Source of the DNA: JAJTFW01 sp046160245
GTDB taxonomy: Bacteria > Bacteroidota > Bacteroidia > AKYH767-A > OLB10
Assembly (NCBI GenBank): GCA_046160245.1
Contig: JBJXGU010000274.1
Location: forward strand, 1 to 12,158
Direction: 5' to 3'
DNA length: 12,158 bases
In this document: positions 1-6,657 of the stretch, piece by piece
Layout of the letters: each line of letters starts with the position of its first letter
How positions within the stretch are numbered: position 1 is the first letter of the stretch
Notes under the pieces: model-generated
Database searches by the model: none
The model's input: only the letters and a program-made list of their open reading frames with translations
What the model was told of the DNA's origin: nothing
Made by a program: the position numbers and the translations under genes

Positions 1-753
1 TTAATTTTAGCCGATACCGGAACGGCCACCGTAGATGGATTTGATGTTGTGAATGACTACAAAGAAATACGCAAGCGAGTAGGATACATGCCCGGAAAAT
101 TTTCATTATACCAAGATTTATCGGTGCAAGAAAATTTAGAATTCTTCGCGACCATTTTTCAAACCACTGTAAAAGAAAATTATCATCTCATCAAAGATAT
201 TTACGATCAGCTGGCTCCGTTCGCTGATCGTCCGGCTGGGAAATTATCTGGCGGAATGAAACAAAAATTAGCATTGTGTTGTGCGCTCATTCACAAACCC
301 ACCGTATTATTTTTAGATGAACCTACTACAGGAGTAGATGCTGTTTCAAGAAAAGAATTTTGGGAAATGTTAAAACGATTAAAAGAACAAGGCATTACCA
401 TTTTAGTTTCTACACCTTATATGGATGAAGCTTCTCTCTGCGATAGAGTGGCATTAATGCAAGATGGAAAATTCTTACGTATTGATACGCCATCGCAAAT
501 CATTAAAAATTATAGCAAAACTTTATTAGCAGTAAAAGCAAAAGAAATGTTTCCGCTTTTACAACAGCTCAAACAAACGGATGGAATAGAGATGGCTTAT
601 CCATTTGGAGAATACCATCACATAGTTTTACAAAAAGATAATATGTCTCTTGACCAAATTAAATCTCAACTTCAGGGTATTCAAGAATTAGAAATTAAAT
701 CGGCGACGCCCGACATTGAAGATTGCTTTATTTACGCCATGCAAAATAATTAA
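1..753 (+). CDS. ABC exporter ATPase, YbhF N-half-like (5' partial)
   Basis: Cytoplasmic nucleotide-binding subunit of an ABC-2 exporter. The frame is open from base 1, so the start and Walker A lie outside the window; the first in-frame ATG (49) is internal. Visible are a Q-loop region YMPGKFSLY (88-114), the signature LSGGMKQ (244-264), Walker B LFLDE with its catalytic Glu (307-321), and the D-loop GVD. Two key residues are altered: the Q-loop Gln is Gly (94-96), and the H-loop His is Pro in STPYMDEA (415-417). From family knowledge, the N-terminal half of E. coli YbhF also lacks the H-loop His. The end (DIEDCFIYAMQNN) looks like the point where YbhF continues into its second half, but here TAA stops it. 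The next ATPase follows 3 nt later in the same frame. Confident for family, less so for the exact subgroup; substrate unknown. Confidence 0.93.
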   Translation, partial: LILADTGTATVDGFDVVNDYKEIRKRVGYMPGKFSLYQDLSVQENLEFFATIFQTTVKENYHLIKDIYDQLAPFADRPAGKLSGGMKQKLALCCALIHKPTVLFLDEPTTGVDAVSRKEFWEMLKRLKEQGITILVSTPYMDEASLCDRVALMQDGKFLRIDTPSQIIKNYSKTLLAVKAKEMFPLLQQLKQTDGIEMAYPFGEYHHIVLQKDNMSLDQIKSQLQGIQELEIKSATPDIEDCFIYAMQNN

Positions 754-756
754 GCT

Positions 757-1518
757 TTGAAGTCCTCCGAAGAAAATACACAATATGCGATAACCGCAAA
801 TAATCTCACCAAAACTTTTGGTGACTTTACTGCCGTAGACCAGATCTCTTTCAATATAAAGCAAGGCGAGATCTTCGGATTCCTTGGTGCGAATGGTGCA
901 GGAAAAACTACTGCGATGCGTATGCTCTGCGGATTAAGTACTCCCAGCAGTGGTGAAGCAACCGTTGCAGGATTTGATGTATTCACTCAACCTGAATCCA
1001 TCAAGAAAAGCATTGGGTACATGAGCCAGAAATTTTCTCTGTACGAAGATTTAACCGTGATGGAAAACATTCGTTTCTATGCCGGCATTTACGGGTTGAG
1101 TGATAAAGACATCAAAGAAAAAAGCGAACAATTATTAAATCACCTACACCTCGATCAAGAAAAAAATAAATTAGTTGGGTCATTACCTTTGGGTTGGAAA
1201 CAAAAATTATCGTTTTCCATTGCCTTAATTCATGAACCAAAAATTGTTTTCTTAGATGAACCCACAGGAGGCGTAGATCCATTAACGCGCAGAGAGTTTT
1301 GGGAAATGATTTACGAAGCCTCTCAACGCGGCACTACACTATTTGTTACCACTCACTATATGGATGAAGCCGAATATTGTCATCGTGTTTCCATCATGGT
1401 AGATGGACGTATTGCTGCGTTGGGAACACCCGCTGAATTAAAAAAACAGTTTGCTGCAGCCTCTATGAATGATGTATTCTTACAACTGGCGCGCCAGGCT
1501 ACCCGACAAGCCGACTGA
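757..1518 (+). CDS. ABC exporter ATPase, YbhF C-half-like
   Basis: Second nucleotide-binding subunit of the same exporter, 253 residues as read. Walker A GANGAGKT (44-51), Q-loop YMSQKFSLY with Gln91, Walker B VFLDE (164-168), D-loop GVDP and H-loop TTHYMDEA with His200 are intact. The signature is degenerate: LPLGWKQ (143-149) replaces LSGGQ, as in the C-terminal half of E. coli YbhF (LPLGFKQ). The only plausible start is TTG at 757, because the first in-frame ATG lies beyond Walker A. There is no Shine-Dalgarno site and the frame is the same as the upstream ATPase, so translational coupling, readthrough of TAA 751-753, or a broken fusion gene are all possible. The end is probably abnormal: the reading appears to move to frame 2 between 1469 and 1515 and would then end at 1594. 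Followed by both permeases on the same strand. Confidence 0.9.
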   Translation: MKSSEENTQYAITANNLTKTFGDFTAVDQISFNIKQGEIFGFLGANGAGKTTAMRMLCGLSTPSSGEATVAGFDVFTQPESIKKSIGYMSQKFSLYEDLTVMENIRFYAGIYGLSDKDIKEKSEQLLNHLHLDQEKNKLVGSLPLGWKQKLSFSIALIHEPKIVFLDEPTGGVDPLTRREFWEMIYEASQRGTTLFVTTHYMDEAEYCHRVSIMVDGRIAALGTPAELKKQFAAASMNDVFLQLARQATRQAD

Positions 1519-1594
1519 TGCCAACGCTAATTATGAAGAACGAAAACGTGAATTGTTTCACAAAAAGTCGGTTGGCATTAAACCAGAAATTTAG
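1469..1594 (+). other. Probable frameshifted C-terminal tail of the second ATPase
   Basis: Frame 2 is open from 1469 to the TAG at 1592-1594. From about 1502 it reads as a natural charged tail (PDKPTDANANYEERKRE, then LFHKKSVGIKPEI), whereas the annotated frame ends abruptly in RQATRQAD and a TGA at 1516. Removing one C from the CCC run at 1502-1504 would join the two frames. A shift there would fill most of the otherwise empty gap before the permease at 1625. A sequencing error, a real mutation or a recoding site cannot be told apart here. Confidence 0.55.
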
Positions 1595-1624
1595 CGGAGA
1601 AATTATTATTATATATAGTTTAAT

Positions 1625-2740
1625 ATGAAAGAACAATTTCTCGCCTTCGTGAAAAAAGAGTGGTTTCATATCTGGAGAGATAAGAAAACTTTATTCATAC
1701 TATTTGGGTTGCCTATCGTACAAATTTTAATTTTCGGATTTGCCTTAACTAACGAAATAAAAAACTCGCGCATCGCCATTGTTGATCAAAGCAAAGATGA
1801 AATATCACAAAGATTAATTGATCGCATAGCTTCGAGTCGGTATTTTGACATTGAAGAGTTTTTGAAGAGTGGTGACGAAGCCGATGCTGCTTTTAAAAGA
1901 GGGAATGTAAAGTTAGTAATCATCATTCCTGAAAATTTTGGGAGCTCTGTCAAGCATACGAATCGTGCTGCCATTCAAGTCTTGGCTGATGCATCAGACC
2001 CTAACACCGCTACTACCTTAACGAGTTACCTTCAAGCTATAGTTGGGGATTTTCAGTTGGATTTAAACGATGGAAAAAAATTGCCGTATACGATAGTTCC
2101 CGAAGTACGGATGTTATACAATCCACAATTAAAAGGGGCTTACAACTTTGTTCCCGGTGTAATGGCCATGGTGCTTATGTTAATTTGTACACTCATGACA
2201 TCCATTGCCATTGTCAAAGAAAAAGAAACGGGAACCATGGAAGTTCTACTTGTATCCCCATTAAAACCCGTTCTCGTTATATTTGCGAAGAGTACTCCCT
2301 ATCTGTTTCTTTCCTTAATTAATATTATAAGCATTCTACTATTAAGTGTGTTTGTACTTGGACTGCCTATAGCTGGAAGCTTGGTGTTATTGATTACACT
2401 GAGTTTACTATTTAGTATCGCGAGTTTAAGTCTAGGAATGCTTATTTCTACCATTACGGATAGTCAACAAACGGCGATGCTAATTTCTTTGATGGGATTA
2501 TTTCTTCCTACACTTATGTTGAGTGGATTTATGTTTCCCATTGAAAACATGCCCATGCCATTAAAATTCATGTCGAATTTAGTTCCGGCGAAATGGTATT
2601 ACTTTATTGTAAAATCTGTAATGATTAAAGGTGTTGGATTAAAAATTATTTGGAAAGAGGTGCTCATCTTAACATTCATGACTTTCGCTTTCCTCGGATT
2701 AAGTATAAAAAATTATAAAGTAAGATTAGCAATTAAATAA
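1625..2740 (+). CDS. ABC-2 permease, YbhS-like
   Basis: Inner-membrane subunit of the ABC-2 exporter, 371 residues, the usual length for YbhS/YbhR proteins. Layout: a cytoplasmic amphipathic start (KKEWFHIWRDKKTLF), TM1 at about 22-41, a large periplasmic domain at about 42-172 (it opens RIAIVDQSKDEISQRLI, typical of the family), then five hydrophobic segments: about 174-197, 222-247, 250-275, 283-303 and 342-360. The ABC-2 motif VKEKETGTMEVLLVSP (197-212) follows TM2. The ATG at 1625 gives the conserved N-terminus. It lies 30 bp past the end of the probable frameshifted ATPase tail and 2 bp before the second permease, which fits one transcript and a permease heterodimer. The exported compound is unknown; relatives handle cations, drugs or lipophilic compounds. 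Confidence 0.93.
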   Translation: MKEQFLAFVKKEWFHIWRDKKTLFILFGLPIVQILIFGFALTNEIKNSRIAIVDQSKDEISQRLIDRIASSRYFDIEEFLKSGDEADAAFKRGNVKLVIIIPENFGSSVKHTNRAAIQVLADASDPNTATTLTSYLQAIVGDFQLDLNDGKKLPYTIVPEVRMLYNPQLKGAYNFVPGVMAMVLMLICTLMTSIAIVKEKETGTMEVLLVSPLKPVLVIFAKSTPYLFLSLINIISILLLSVFVLGLPIAGSLVLLITLSLLFSIASLSLGMLISTITDSQQTAMLISLMGLFLPTLMLSGFMFPIENMPMPLKFMSNLVPAKWYYFIVKSVMIKGVGLKIIWKEVLILTFMTFAFLGLSIKNYKVRLAIK

Positions 2741-2742
2741 AA

Positions 2743-3861
2743 ATGCGCAGTTTAAAATTTTTACTACAAAAAGAGTTTCGGCAGATTTTCAGGAATCCGG
2801 CGATCTTGCGCATGATTTTTATAATGCCTGTAATACAACTTATCATTTTACCATTAGTTGCAAATTACGAAATACGAAATGTAAATATTCATGTTGTCGA
2901 TCACGATCACAGCATGTATTCCCGCGAATTGATTCGAAAAATAACTTCGGGCGGTACCTTTCAATTGCAAGGATATTCGTCGGATTATAAAGAGGCATTA
3001 CTCGATGTTGAGCATGACAAAAGCGATTTGATTTTAGAAATTCCGTATGGGTTCGAAAAATTATTAGTGCGAGAAAGTGAAGCACCCATCTTCCTTGCCG
3101 TGAATGCGATTAACGGAGCGCGTGCGAATTTAGGTGCAGCATATTTGAATACGATACTTCGCGATTACAACCAAGAAATAAGAGCGCAATGGATTCAATT
3201 TCTAAAATTTGATGAAATACCAAGAGTAGAAGTTATCAGTAATAATTGGTACAATACAAATCAAAGTTACACGCTTTTTATGGTGCCTGGAATTTTAGTG
3301 GTATTGTTAACGATGGTTGGATCGTTTTTAACAGCACTAAATATTGTAAAAGAAAAAGAAGTGGGCACCATCGAGCAAATAAACGTAACGCCTATCCGAA
3401 AATATCATTTCATTCTTGGAAAATTAATTCCATTTTGGGTGTTGGGACTCTTTGTACTTACACTCGGCTTGCTGGTAGGAAGAGTTATCTATGGCATTGT
3501 TCCCATGGGAAACATTGGTCTCATCTATCTCTTTGCCGCCATTTATTTACCTGCTATTTTAGGATTAGGATTGTTGGTTTCTAACATTTCACAAACACAA
3601 CAACAAGCCATGCTACTTTCATTTTTCTTAATGATGATTTTTATTTTGATGGGCGGATTGTATACTTCCATCGACAGTATGCCGCAGTGGGCACAAATAG
3701 TAACATGGTTCAATCCCGTTACTTATTTTATTGAAGTGATGCGCATGGTGGTCATAAAAGGAAGTGGCTTTAATGATATCAAAGGGCACTTGGGGATTAT
3801 AGCAATCTTTGCCGTTGTATTAAATACTTGGGCGGTGGTGAGTTATCGGAAAAGGAGTTAG
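2743..3861 (+). CDS. ABC-2 permease, YbhR-like
   Basis: Second inner-membrane subunit, 372 residues, partner of the preceding permease. It has the same architecture: an amphipathic start (LQKEFRQIFRNPAILR), TM1 at about 22-41, a periplasmic domain at about 42-175 (NVNIHVVDHDHS at its start), and five further hydrophobic segments at about 178-202, 226-246, 255-282, 288-308 and 348-366. The motif VKEKEVGTIEQINVTP (202-217) matches the family motif. The start ATG is 2 nt after the stop of the preceding gene, so the pair is probably translationally coupled. No terminator hairpin with a T-run was found after the stop, although the operon probably ends here: the next gene is over 320 bp away and belongs to DNA metabolism. 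Confidence 0.93.
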   Translation: MRSLKFLLQKEFRQIFRNPAILRMIFIMPVIQLIILPLVANYEIRNVNIHVVDHDHSMYSRELIRKITSGGTFQLQGYSSDYKEALLDVEHDKSDLILEIPYGFEKLLVRESEAPIFLAVNAINGARANLGAAYLNTILRDYNQEIRAQWIQFLKFDEIPRVEVISNNWYNTNQSYTLFMVPGILVVLLTMVGSFLTALNIVKEKEVGTIEQINVTPIRKYHFILGKLIPFWVLGLFVLTLGLLVGRVIYGIVPMGNIGLIYLFAAIYLPAILGLGLLVSNISQTQQQAMLLSFFLMMIFILMGGLYTSIDSMPQWAQIVTWFNPVTYFIEVMRMVVIKGSGFNDIKGHLGIIAIFAVVLNTWAVVSYRKRS

Positions 3862-3890
3862 TTGTTATTATTATGCTTTCGGTTAAATAA

Positions 3891-4044
3891 AATTTGTGCT
3901 TCGAATAATTTTTGGCGCTGCTGGCTTCTGGCTGCTAGTTGCTTCTTCAATACAGAATAATTGTACTTCGGGTGATGATTTTTAGCTCCAGACTGCAAGA
4001 AGTTTTTATTTAATTATTAATTGTACTCCGAATGATGCCTTTTA
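3891..4044 (+). repeat. Three degraded direct repeats in the permease-xseA gap
   Basis: The 323-bp gap 3862-4184 has no credible gene. It holds three imperfect copies of a 26-28-bp element beginning near AATTGTACTTCG: 3891-3916 (most diverged, with a short deletion), 3959-3986 and 4019-4046. The last two are exactly 60 bp apart and share AATTGTACT-CG--TGATG--TTTTA. Function unknown; they could be old duplicated regulatory sites or decayed mobile-repeat fragments. Confidence 0.5.
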
Positions 4045-4138
4045 ACGGATTGCAACTAGATGATTTTGGATTCCGAATTGGAAGCGTATCATCATAATAA
4101 ATCATAAAAATCTGCGCCCATCAGCGGCTGAAGAAGTA

Positions 4139-4146
4139 TAATTTTG
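4139..4146 (+). promoter_or_regulatory. Candidate -7 box for xseAB
   Basis: TAATTTTG fits the Bacteroidota -7 consensus TAnnTTTG and lies 38 bp before the GTG start of xseA, giving a leader of about 30 nt. No convincing TTG -33 element is present at the normal distance, so this rests on one box in AT-rich DNA. Confidence 0.3.
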
Positions 4147-4184
4147 GAATATTTGTATTCTATCGAAAAAACTATCTTCGTCCT

Positions 4185-5582
4185 GTGAATCCCACACCCT
4201 CCATCCTTAAACTTTCTGAACTCTCGGCTATCGTGGCGGGGATTTTTCAGATGCATTTTTCGGGAGAGCGCTTTTGGGTGACTTCGGAGATTGTGGGATT
4301 GAAAGTGAGTCGGGGCCATTGCTATTTGCAACTTGCCGAAAAAGACGATGTGGGCGCTACACCAAAAGCGGAATTCAGAGGAATTATTTGGGCGAGTACA
4401 TTTAGTCGTATTCAACCACGCTTTGCGAAAGCGACAGGGCAATCCTTGCGCGAACAGATGCAAGTGTTGCTGCAAGTAGAAGTGCAATATCACGAACGTT
4501 ATGGCATGAGCTTGATCGTGCACGATATTGATGAGTCGTTTACGATGGGTCAATTGGAATTGGAGCGCCGACAAACAATTGAGCGATTAAAGAAAGATGG
4601 AATTTTTGATAAAAATAAATTGCGGGAGCTTCCTTCTTCCTTGCAAAAAATTGCCATCATTTCGGCGGAAGATGCACGGGGTTACGAAGATTTTTTAACA
4701 CGACTCACGAATAACGTTTATGGGTATTCGTTTCATTGTACTTTGTATACTTCACTCTTGCAAGGCGATTTAGCAGCCGGTGATATTATTGCAAAATTAA
4801 ATCGCATTAAGATTGATCATACTTCCAAAAAGTTTGATGCAGTGGTGATTGTAAGAGGAGGTGGAAGTGCTAGTAGCTTAGAGTGTTTTAACGATTATTT
4901 TTTGGCTAGGAATATTGCTACATTTCACTTACCTATCATCACGGGTATCGGACACCAAGCCGACAAAAGCATTGTGGATGAAGTGGCGCATACCGATCGA
5001 ATGACGCCCACCGATGTAGCGAATTTTTTAATTGAGCATCAGATGAGATTGGAGGTAAGTCTGGATGAAACATGGAATCAAATTCGAGATTTGGCGACAG
5101 AATTTTTAGAGGAAGAATCGCAATTTGTGAACAATGCCGTTTGGCAATTGCAGCAAAGCACGAAGTTGGACTTGAATAAAGCAAGTCGGAGTTTAGATAA
5201 TTTAGGATTCTCTTTTCGTCATCTGTGGCAGGGATTACTAATTCAAGAACAAAACTTTTTAGAAAACTATTTTATACTTTATAAAAAAGAATTGCGTCAA
5301 TATTTTAACATTGAAAAAGAATATGGTGTTGAAATGCTGGATCATCTCCATCAGCAAATAAAAAATATTTCGAAAGCGGAAGATAGCTGGTTGGAAAACT
5401 CCGAATCAAAACTTCGATTGTTGGATCCTAACGAAATTTTAAAACGCGGGTATAGTTATACTTTGCACAAGGGTAAAATTATTACGAGTACCGATGAAAT
5501 AAATGTAGGTGATGAAATTACGACACAATTATTTCAAGGTGAAATCACATCTATCCTAAAAGATAAAAAAGAAAATGGCTGA
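4185..5582 (+). CDS. xseA: Exonuclease VII large subunit XseA
   Basis: Catalytic subunit of exodeoxyribonuclease VII, which degrades single-stranded DNA from both ends to oligonucleotides in the cytoplasm together with XseB. 465 residues, normal length. Domains: an N-terminal OB-fold at about 7-115 (LKLSELSAIV, RGHCYLQL, EFRGIIWAS); the catalytic domain with IAIISAEDARGYEDF (156-170), VRGGGSASSLECFND (223-237), GIGHQAD (254-260) and MTPTDVANFL (273-282); then a long helical, coiled-coil-rich section and the conserved end DPNEILKRGYSYTL (414-427). The start is GTG at 4185: the frame remains open upstream but has no ATG, and this start puts the OB-fold at the usual distance. Its stop lies inside xseB (8-bp overlap), which indicates coupled translation of the two subunits. 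Confidence 0.95.
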   Translation: MNPTPSILKLSELSAIVAGIFQMHFSGERFWVTSEIVGLKVSRGHCYLQLAEKDDVGATPKAEFRGIIWASTFSRIQPRFAKATGQSLREQMQVLLQVEVQYHERYGMSLIVHDIDESFTMGQLELERRQTIERLKKDGIFDKNKLRELPSSLQKIAIISAEDARGYEDFLTRLTNNVYGYSFHCTLYTSLLQGDLAAGDIIAKLNRIKIDHTSKKFDAVVIVRGGGSASSLECFNDYFLARNIATFHLPIITGIGHQADKSIVDEVAHTDRMTPTDVANFLIEHQMRLEVSLDETWNQIRDLATEFLEEESQFVNNAVWQLQQSTKLDLNKASRSLDNLGFSFRHLWQGLLIQEQNFLENYFILYKKELRQYFNIEKEYGVEMLDHLHQQIKNISKAEDSWLENSESKLRLLDPNEILKRGYSYTLHKGKIITSTDEINVGDEITTQLFQGEITSILKDKKENG

Positions 5583-5775
5583 AAAATTTAATTACGAAAA
5601 AGCAAAAGCAGAATTAGAAAACATATTGGAAGAGCTGGAGCAAGGCGAAACGGGCATTGATGCCCTGGCAAAGCATGTGAAACGTGCAGGGGAGTTAATT
5701 CGTCAGTGCAAGGAAAAGCTACGCAGCACGGAAAGCGAAGTGAGTGGATTGTTAAAAGATTTGGAGGAAGAATAA
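5575..5775 (+). CDS. xseB: Exonuclease VII small subunit XseB
   Basis: Small non-catalytic subunit of exonuclease VII; several copies bind the helical part of XseA and are needed for a stable, active enzyme. 66 residues, a typical length. It is an almost wholly helical, highly charged protein: NYEKAKAELENILEELEQGE matches the conserved XseB start, followed by the ALAKHVKRAGELIRQCKEKL helix and an acidic end (LLKDLEEE). The ATG at 5575 overlaps the end of xseA by 8 bp. A convergent, repeat-filled gap follows. Confidence 0.95.
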   Translation: MAEKFNYEKAKAELENILEELEQGETGIDALAKHVKRAGELIRQCKEKLRSTESEVSGLLKDLEEE

Positions 5776-5778
5776 AAA

Positions 5779-5818
5779 ACTCTGTGTCCTCCGTGAAGAA
5801 CTCTGTGCACTCTGTGGT
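5779..5818 (+). repeat. CTCTGTG-type intergenic repeat
   Basis: Begins 4 bp after the xseB stop. Two tandem variants, ACTCTGTGTCCTCCGTG (5779-5795) and ACTCTGTGCACTCTGTGG (5800-5817). A diverged inverted relative is at 7467-7485 (TTCACAAAGGACACAAGGG). A related block, again in the opposite orientation, is at 5914-5949. No coding sense. Confidence 0.6.
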
Positions 5819-5913
5819 AAAAGAAAGTCTTATATTAGAATGAATTCTCTTACTCTATAACTATTACATCTTGCTACAAATAACTTCCTTTACTAACAGA
5901 AGCAGCAATTAAT

Positions 5914-5949
5914 CACCGAGACATGGAGTCAAGGAGGAACACGGAGAAA
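5914..5949 (-). repeat. CTCCGTG-type repeat, inverted relative of 5779-5818
   Basis: On the minus strand the block reads CTCCGTGTTCCTCC, then TTGACTCCATGTCTCGGTG, the same style of alternating CTCCGTG/TGTCTC text as 5779-5818 but in the opposite direction. It lies in the 325-bp convergent gap 5776-6100, which holds no supported gene. Confidence 0.45.
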
Positions 5950-6000
5950 TTATTTTAATGAATCAAAACATTCATCAAGACTTTGAGTTGATTATATTTA

Positions 6001-6041
6001 CCCTTGCGACCCTAGCGCCTCCTTGCGTTCCTAGCGGTTAA
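6001..6041 (+). repeat. GCGCCTCCTTGCG-type intergenic repeat
   Basis: Contains CCTTGCGACC, CTAGCGCCTCCTTGCG and TTCCTAGCGGTTAA, a quasi-repeated GCG/AGCG pattern. The 15-mer GACCCTAGCGCCTCC (6008-6022) recurs inverted at 7378-7392 with one mismatch. Confidence 0.55.
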
Positions 6042-6079
6042 TATTTATCTCTAAGAATTTCGTATATTAAACTCTCTCG

Positions 6080-6102
6080 AACCCTGAGCTTGCCGAAGGG
6101 TT
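6080..6102. repeat. CTGAGCTTGC hairpin over the META-gene stop
   Basis: Inverted repeat with arms AACCCT (6080-6085) and AGGGTT (6097-6102) and an 11-bp loop, containing CCTGAGCTTGC. The last two arm bases overlap the TAA of the minus-strand lipoprotein gene, so the hairpin would form directly at the end of its mRNA and could act as a stabiliser or weak terminator; no T-run follows. The core GCAAGCTCAGG recurs at 7355-7365, 7420-7430 and 7442-7452. Confidence 0.55.
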
Positions 6103-6559
6103 ATGGAGTAGTTGATTTAAACACCATCACTTGCTCCAACTCTTTGAACAAGTGTAAGTACTCCACCCATACTTTATTTTCCTTTACCTTCTTTAATTCG
6201 TAACGGGTTGTTTCTTCCATCTTTTTCAAAAACAAATTTTCCATCTCCATTGCAGGACATGCCATTTTCGTAACTGCCATCATGTGCAGTTTGATCAAAT
6301 CCTCATGGGTAGTGTACATACCATTGCATTGATTACATCCTGCATTTCCTCCAAACGTATTGCTTTGTCCTTCGAACTCCAACGAAATTTTTTGAACCCC
6401 ATCAGGTAGCGATACCTTTGTTCCGCTTATCTCTACCAACTCCCATTTCCTTTTCTCCAAAGCAGGGTCTTTTCCAAAGGGTTTCTTGGCATTGTTTTTA
6501 CAACTAACCATTCCAAGAAGGGTCAAAGTGAAGATGAGTATTTTTACTGTAGTAGACAT
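6101..6559 (-). CDS. META-domain (HslJ-like) lipoprotein
   Basis: Probable envelope lipoprotein of 152 residues. The chosen start (ATG at 6559) gives a clean lipoprotein signal, KILIFTLTLLGMVSC, with the lipid-modified Cys at 20; the upstream in-frame ATG at 6625 would add 22 residues before the signal and is unlikely. The rest fits the META/DUF306 domain: KWELVEISG (38-46), a central FGGNAGCNQCNGMY (69-82), then VTKMACPAMEMENLFLKKM (96-114), the family's T-x-MAC-E pattern. Three Cys occur in the mature part (75, 78, 101), with a CxxC that HslJ relatives usually lack. HslJ in E. coli is linked to heat shock and novobiocin resistance, but the molecular function of META domains is not established. 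Divergent from the exported protein at 6658, with 98 bp between them. Confidence 0.85.
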   Translation of the reverse strand: MSTTVKILIFTLTLLGMVSCKNNAKKPFGKDPALEKRKWELVEISGTKVSLPDGVQKISLEFEGQSNTFGGNAGCNQCNGMYTTHEDLIKLHMMAVTKMACPAMEMENLFLKKMEETTRYELKKVKENKVWVEYLHLFKELEQVMVFKSTTP

Positions 6560-6609
6560 ATTTTGAATGTATAAGATGCAAATTTCGTAAAAACCTACGA
6601 GACGTTCAC

Positions 6610-6617
6610 CAAATATA
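6610..6617 (-). promoter_or_regulatory. Candidate -7 box for the META lipoprotein
   Basis: On the minus strand TATATTTG matches TAnnTTTG about 50 bp before the chosen ATG at 6559. This supports the shorter start, since the box would lie inside the coding sequence if the ATG at 6625 were used. No clear -33 TTG at the usual spacing. Confidence 0.35.
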
Positions 6618-6657
6618 ATTTGCAAATTCTTCTTTTTCTCCTTAATATTGGAGTTCT

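Noticed and set aside
1518..1628. 36-codon frame overlapping both the ATPase stop (TGATG) and the permease start (ATGA)
   Set aside because: The start/stop overlaps look like coupling, but the peptide has no recognisable character and the frame-2 reading of the same DNA is much more protein-like.
3246..3584. 112-codon plus-strand frame
   Set aside because: Lies inside the YbhR-like permease in another frame; no family features.
3862..3960. Terminator after the exporter operon
   Set aside because: No GC-rich hairpin followed by a T-run was found; short CTGGCTTCTGGCTGCTAG text is repetitive but not a clear stem-loop.
4092..4574. 160-codon minus-strand frame
   Set aside because: Antisense to xseA, which is unmistakable in this stretch; composition is His/Arg-rich as expected for a shadow frame.
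5958..6041. 27-codon plus-strand frame starting MNQNIHQDFELIIF
   Set aside because: Its second half runs through the GCGCCTCC repeat and ends in it; too short and no supporting signal.
6101..6625. Longer form of the META lipoprotein starting at 6625
   Set aside because: It would place 22 residues before a good lipoprotein signal and include a candidate -7 box in the coding sequence; ATG 6559 is preferred.
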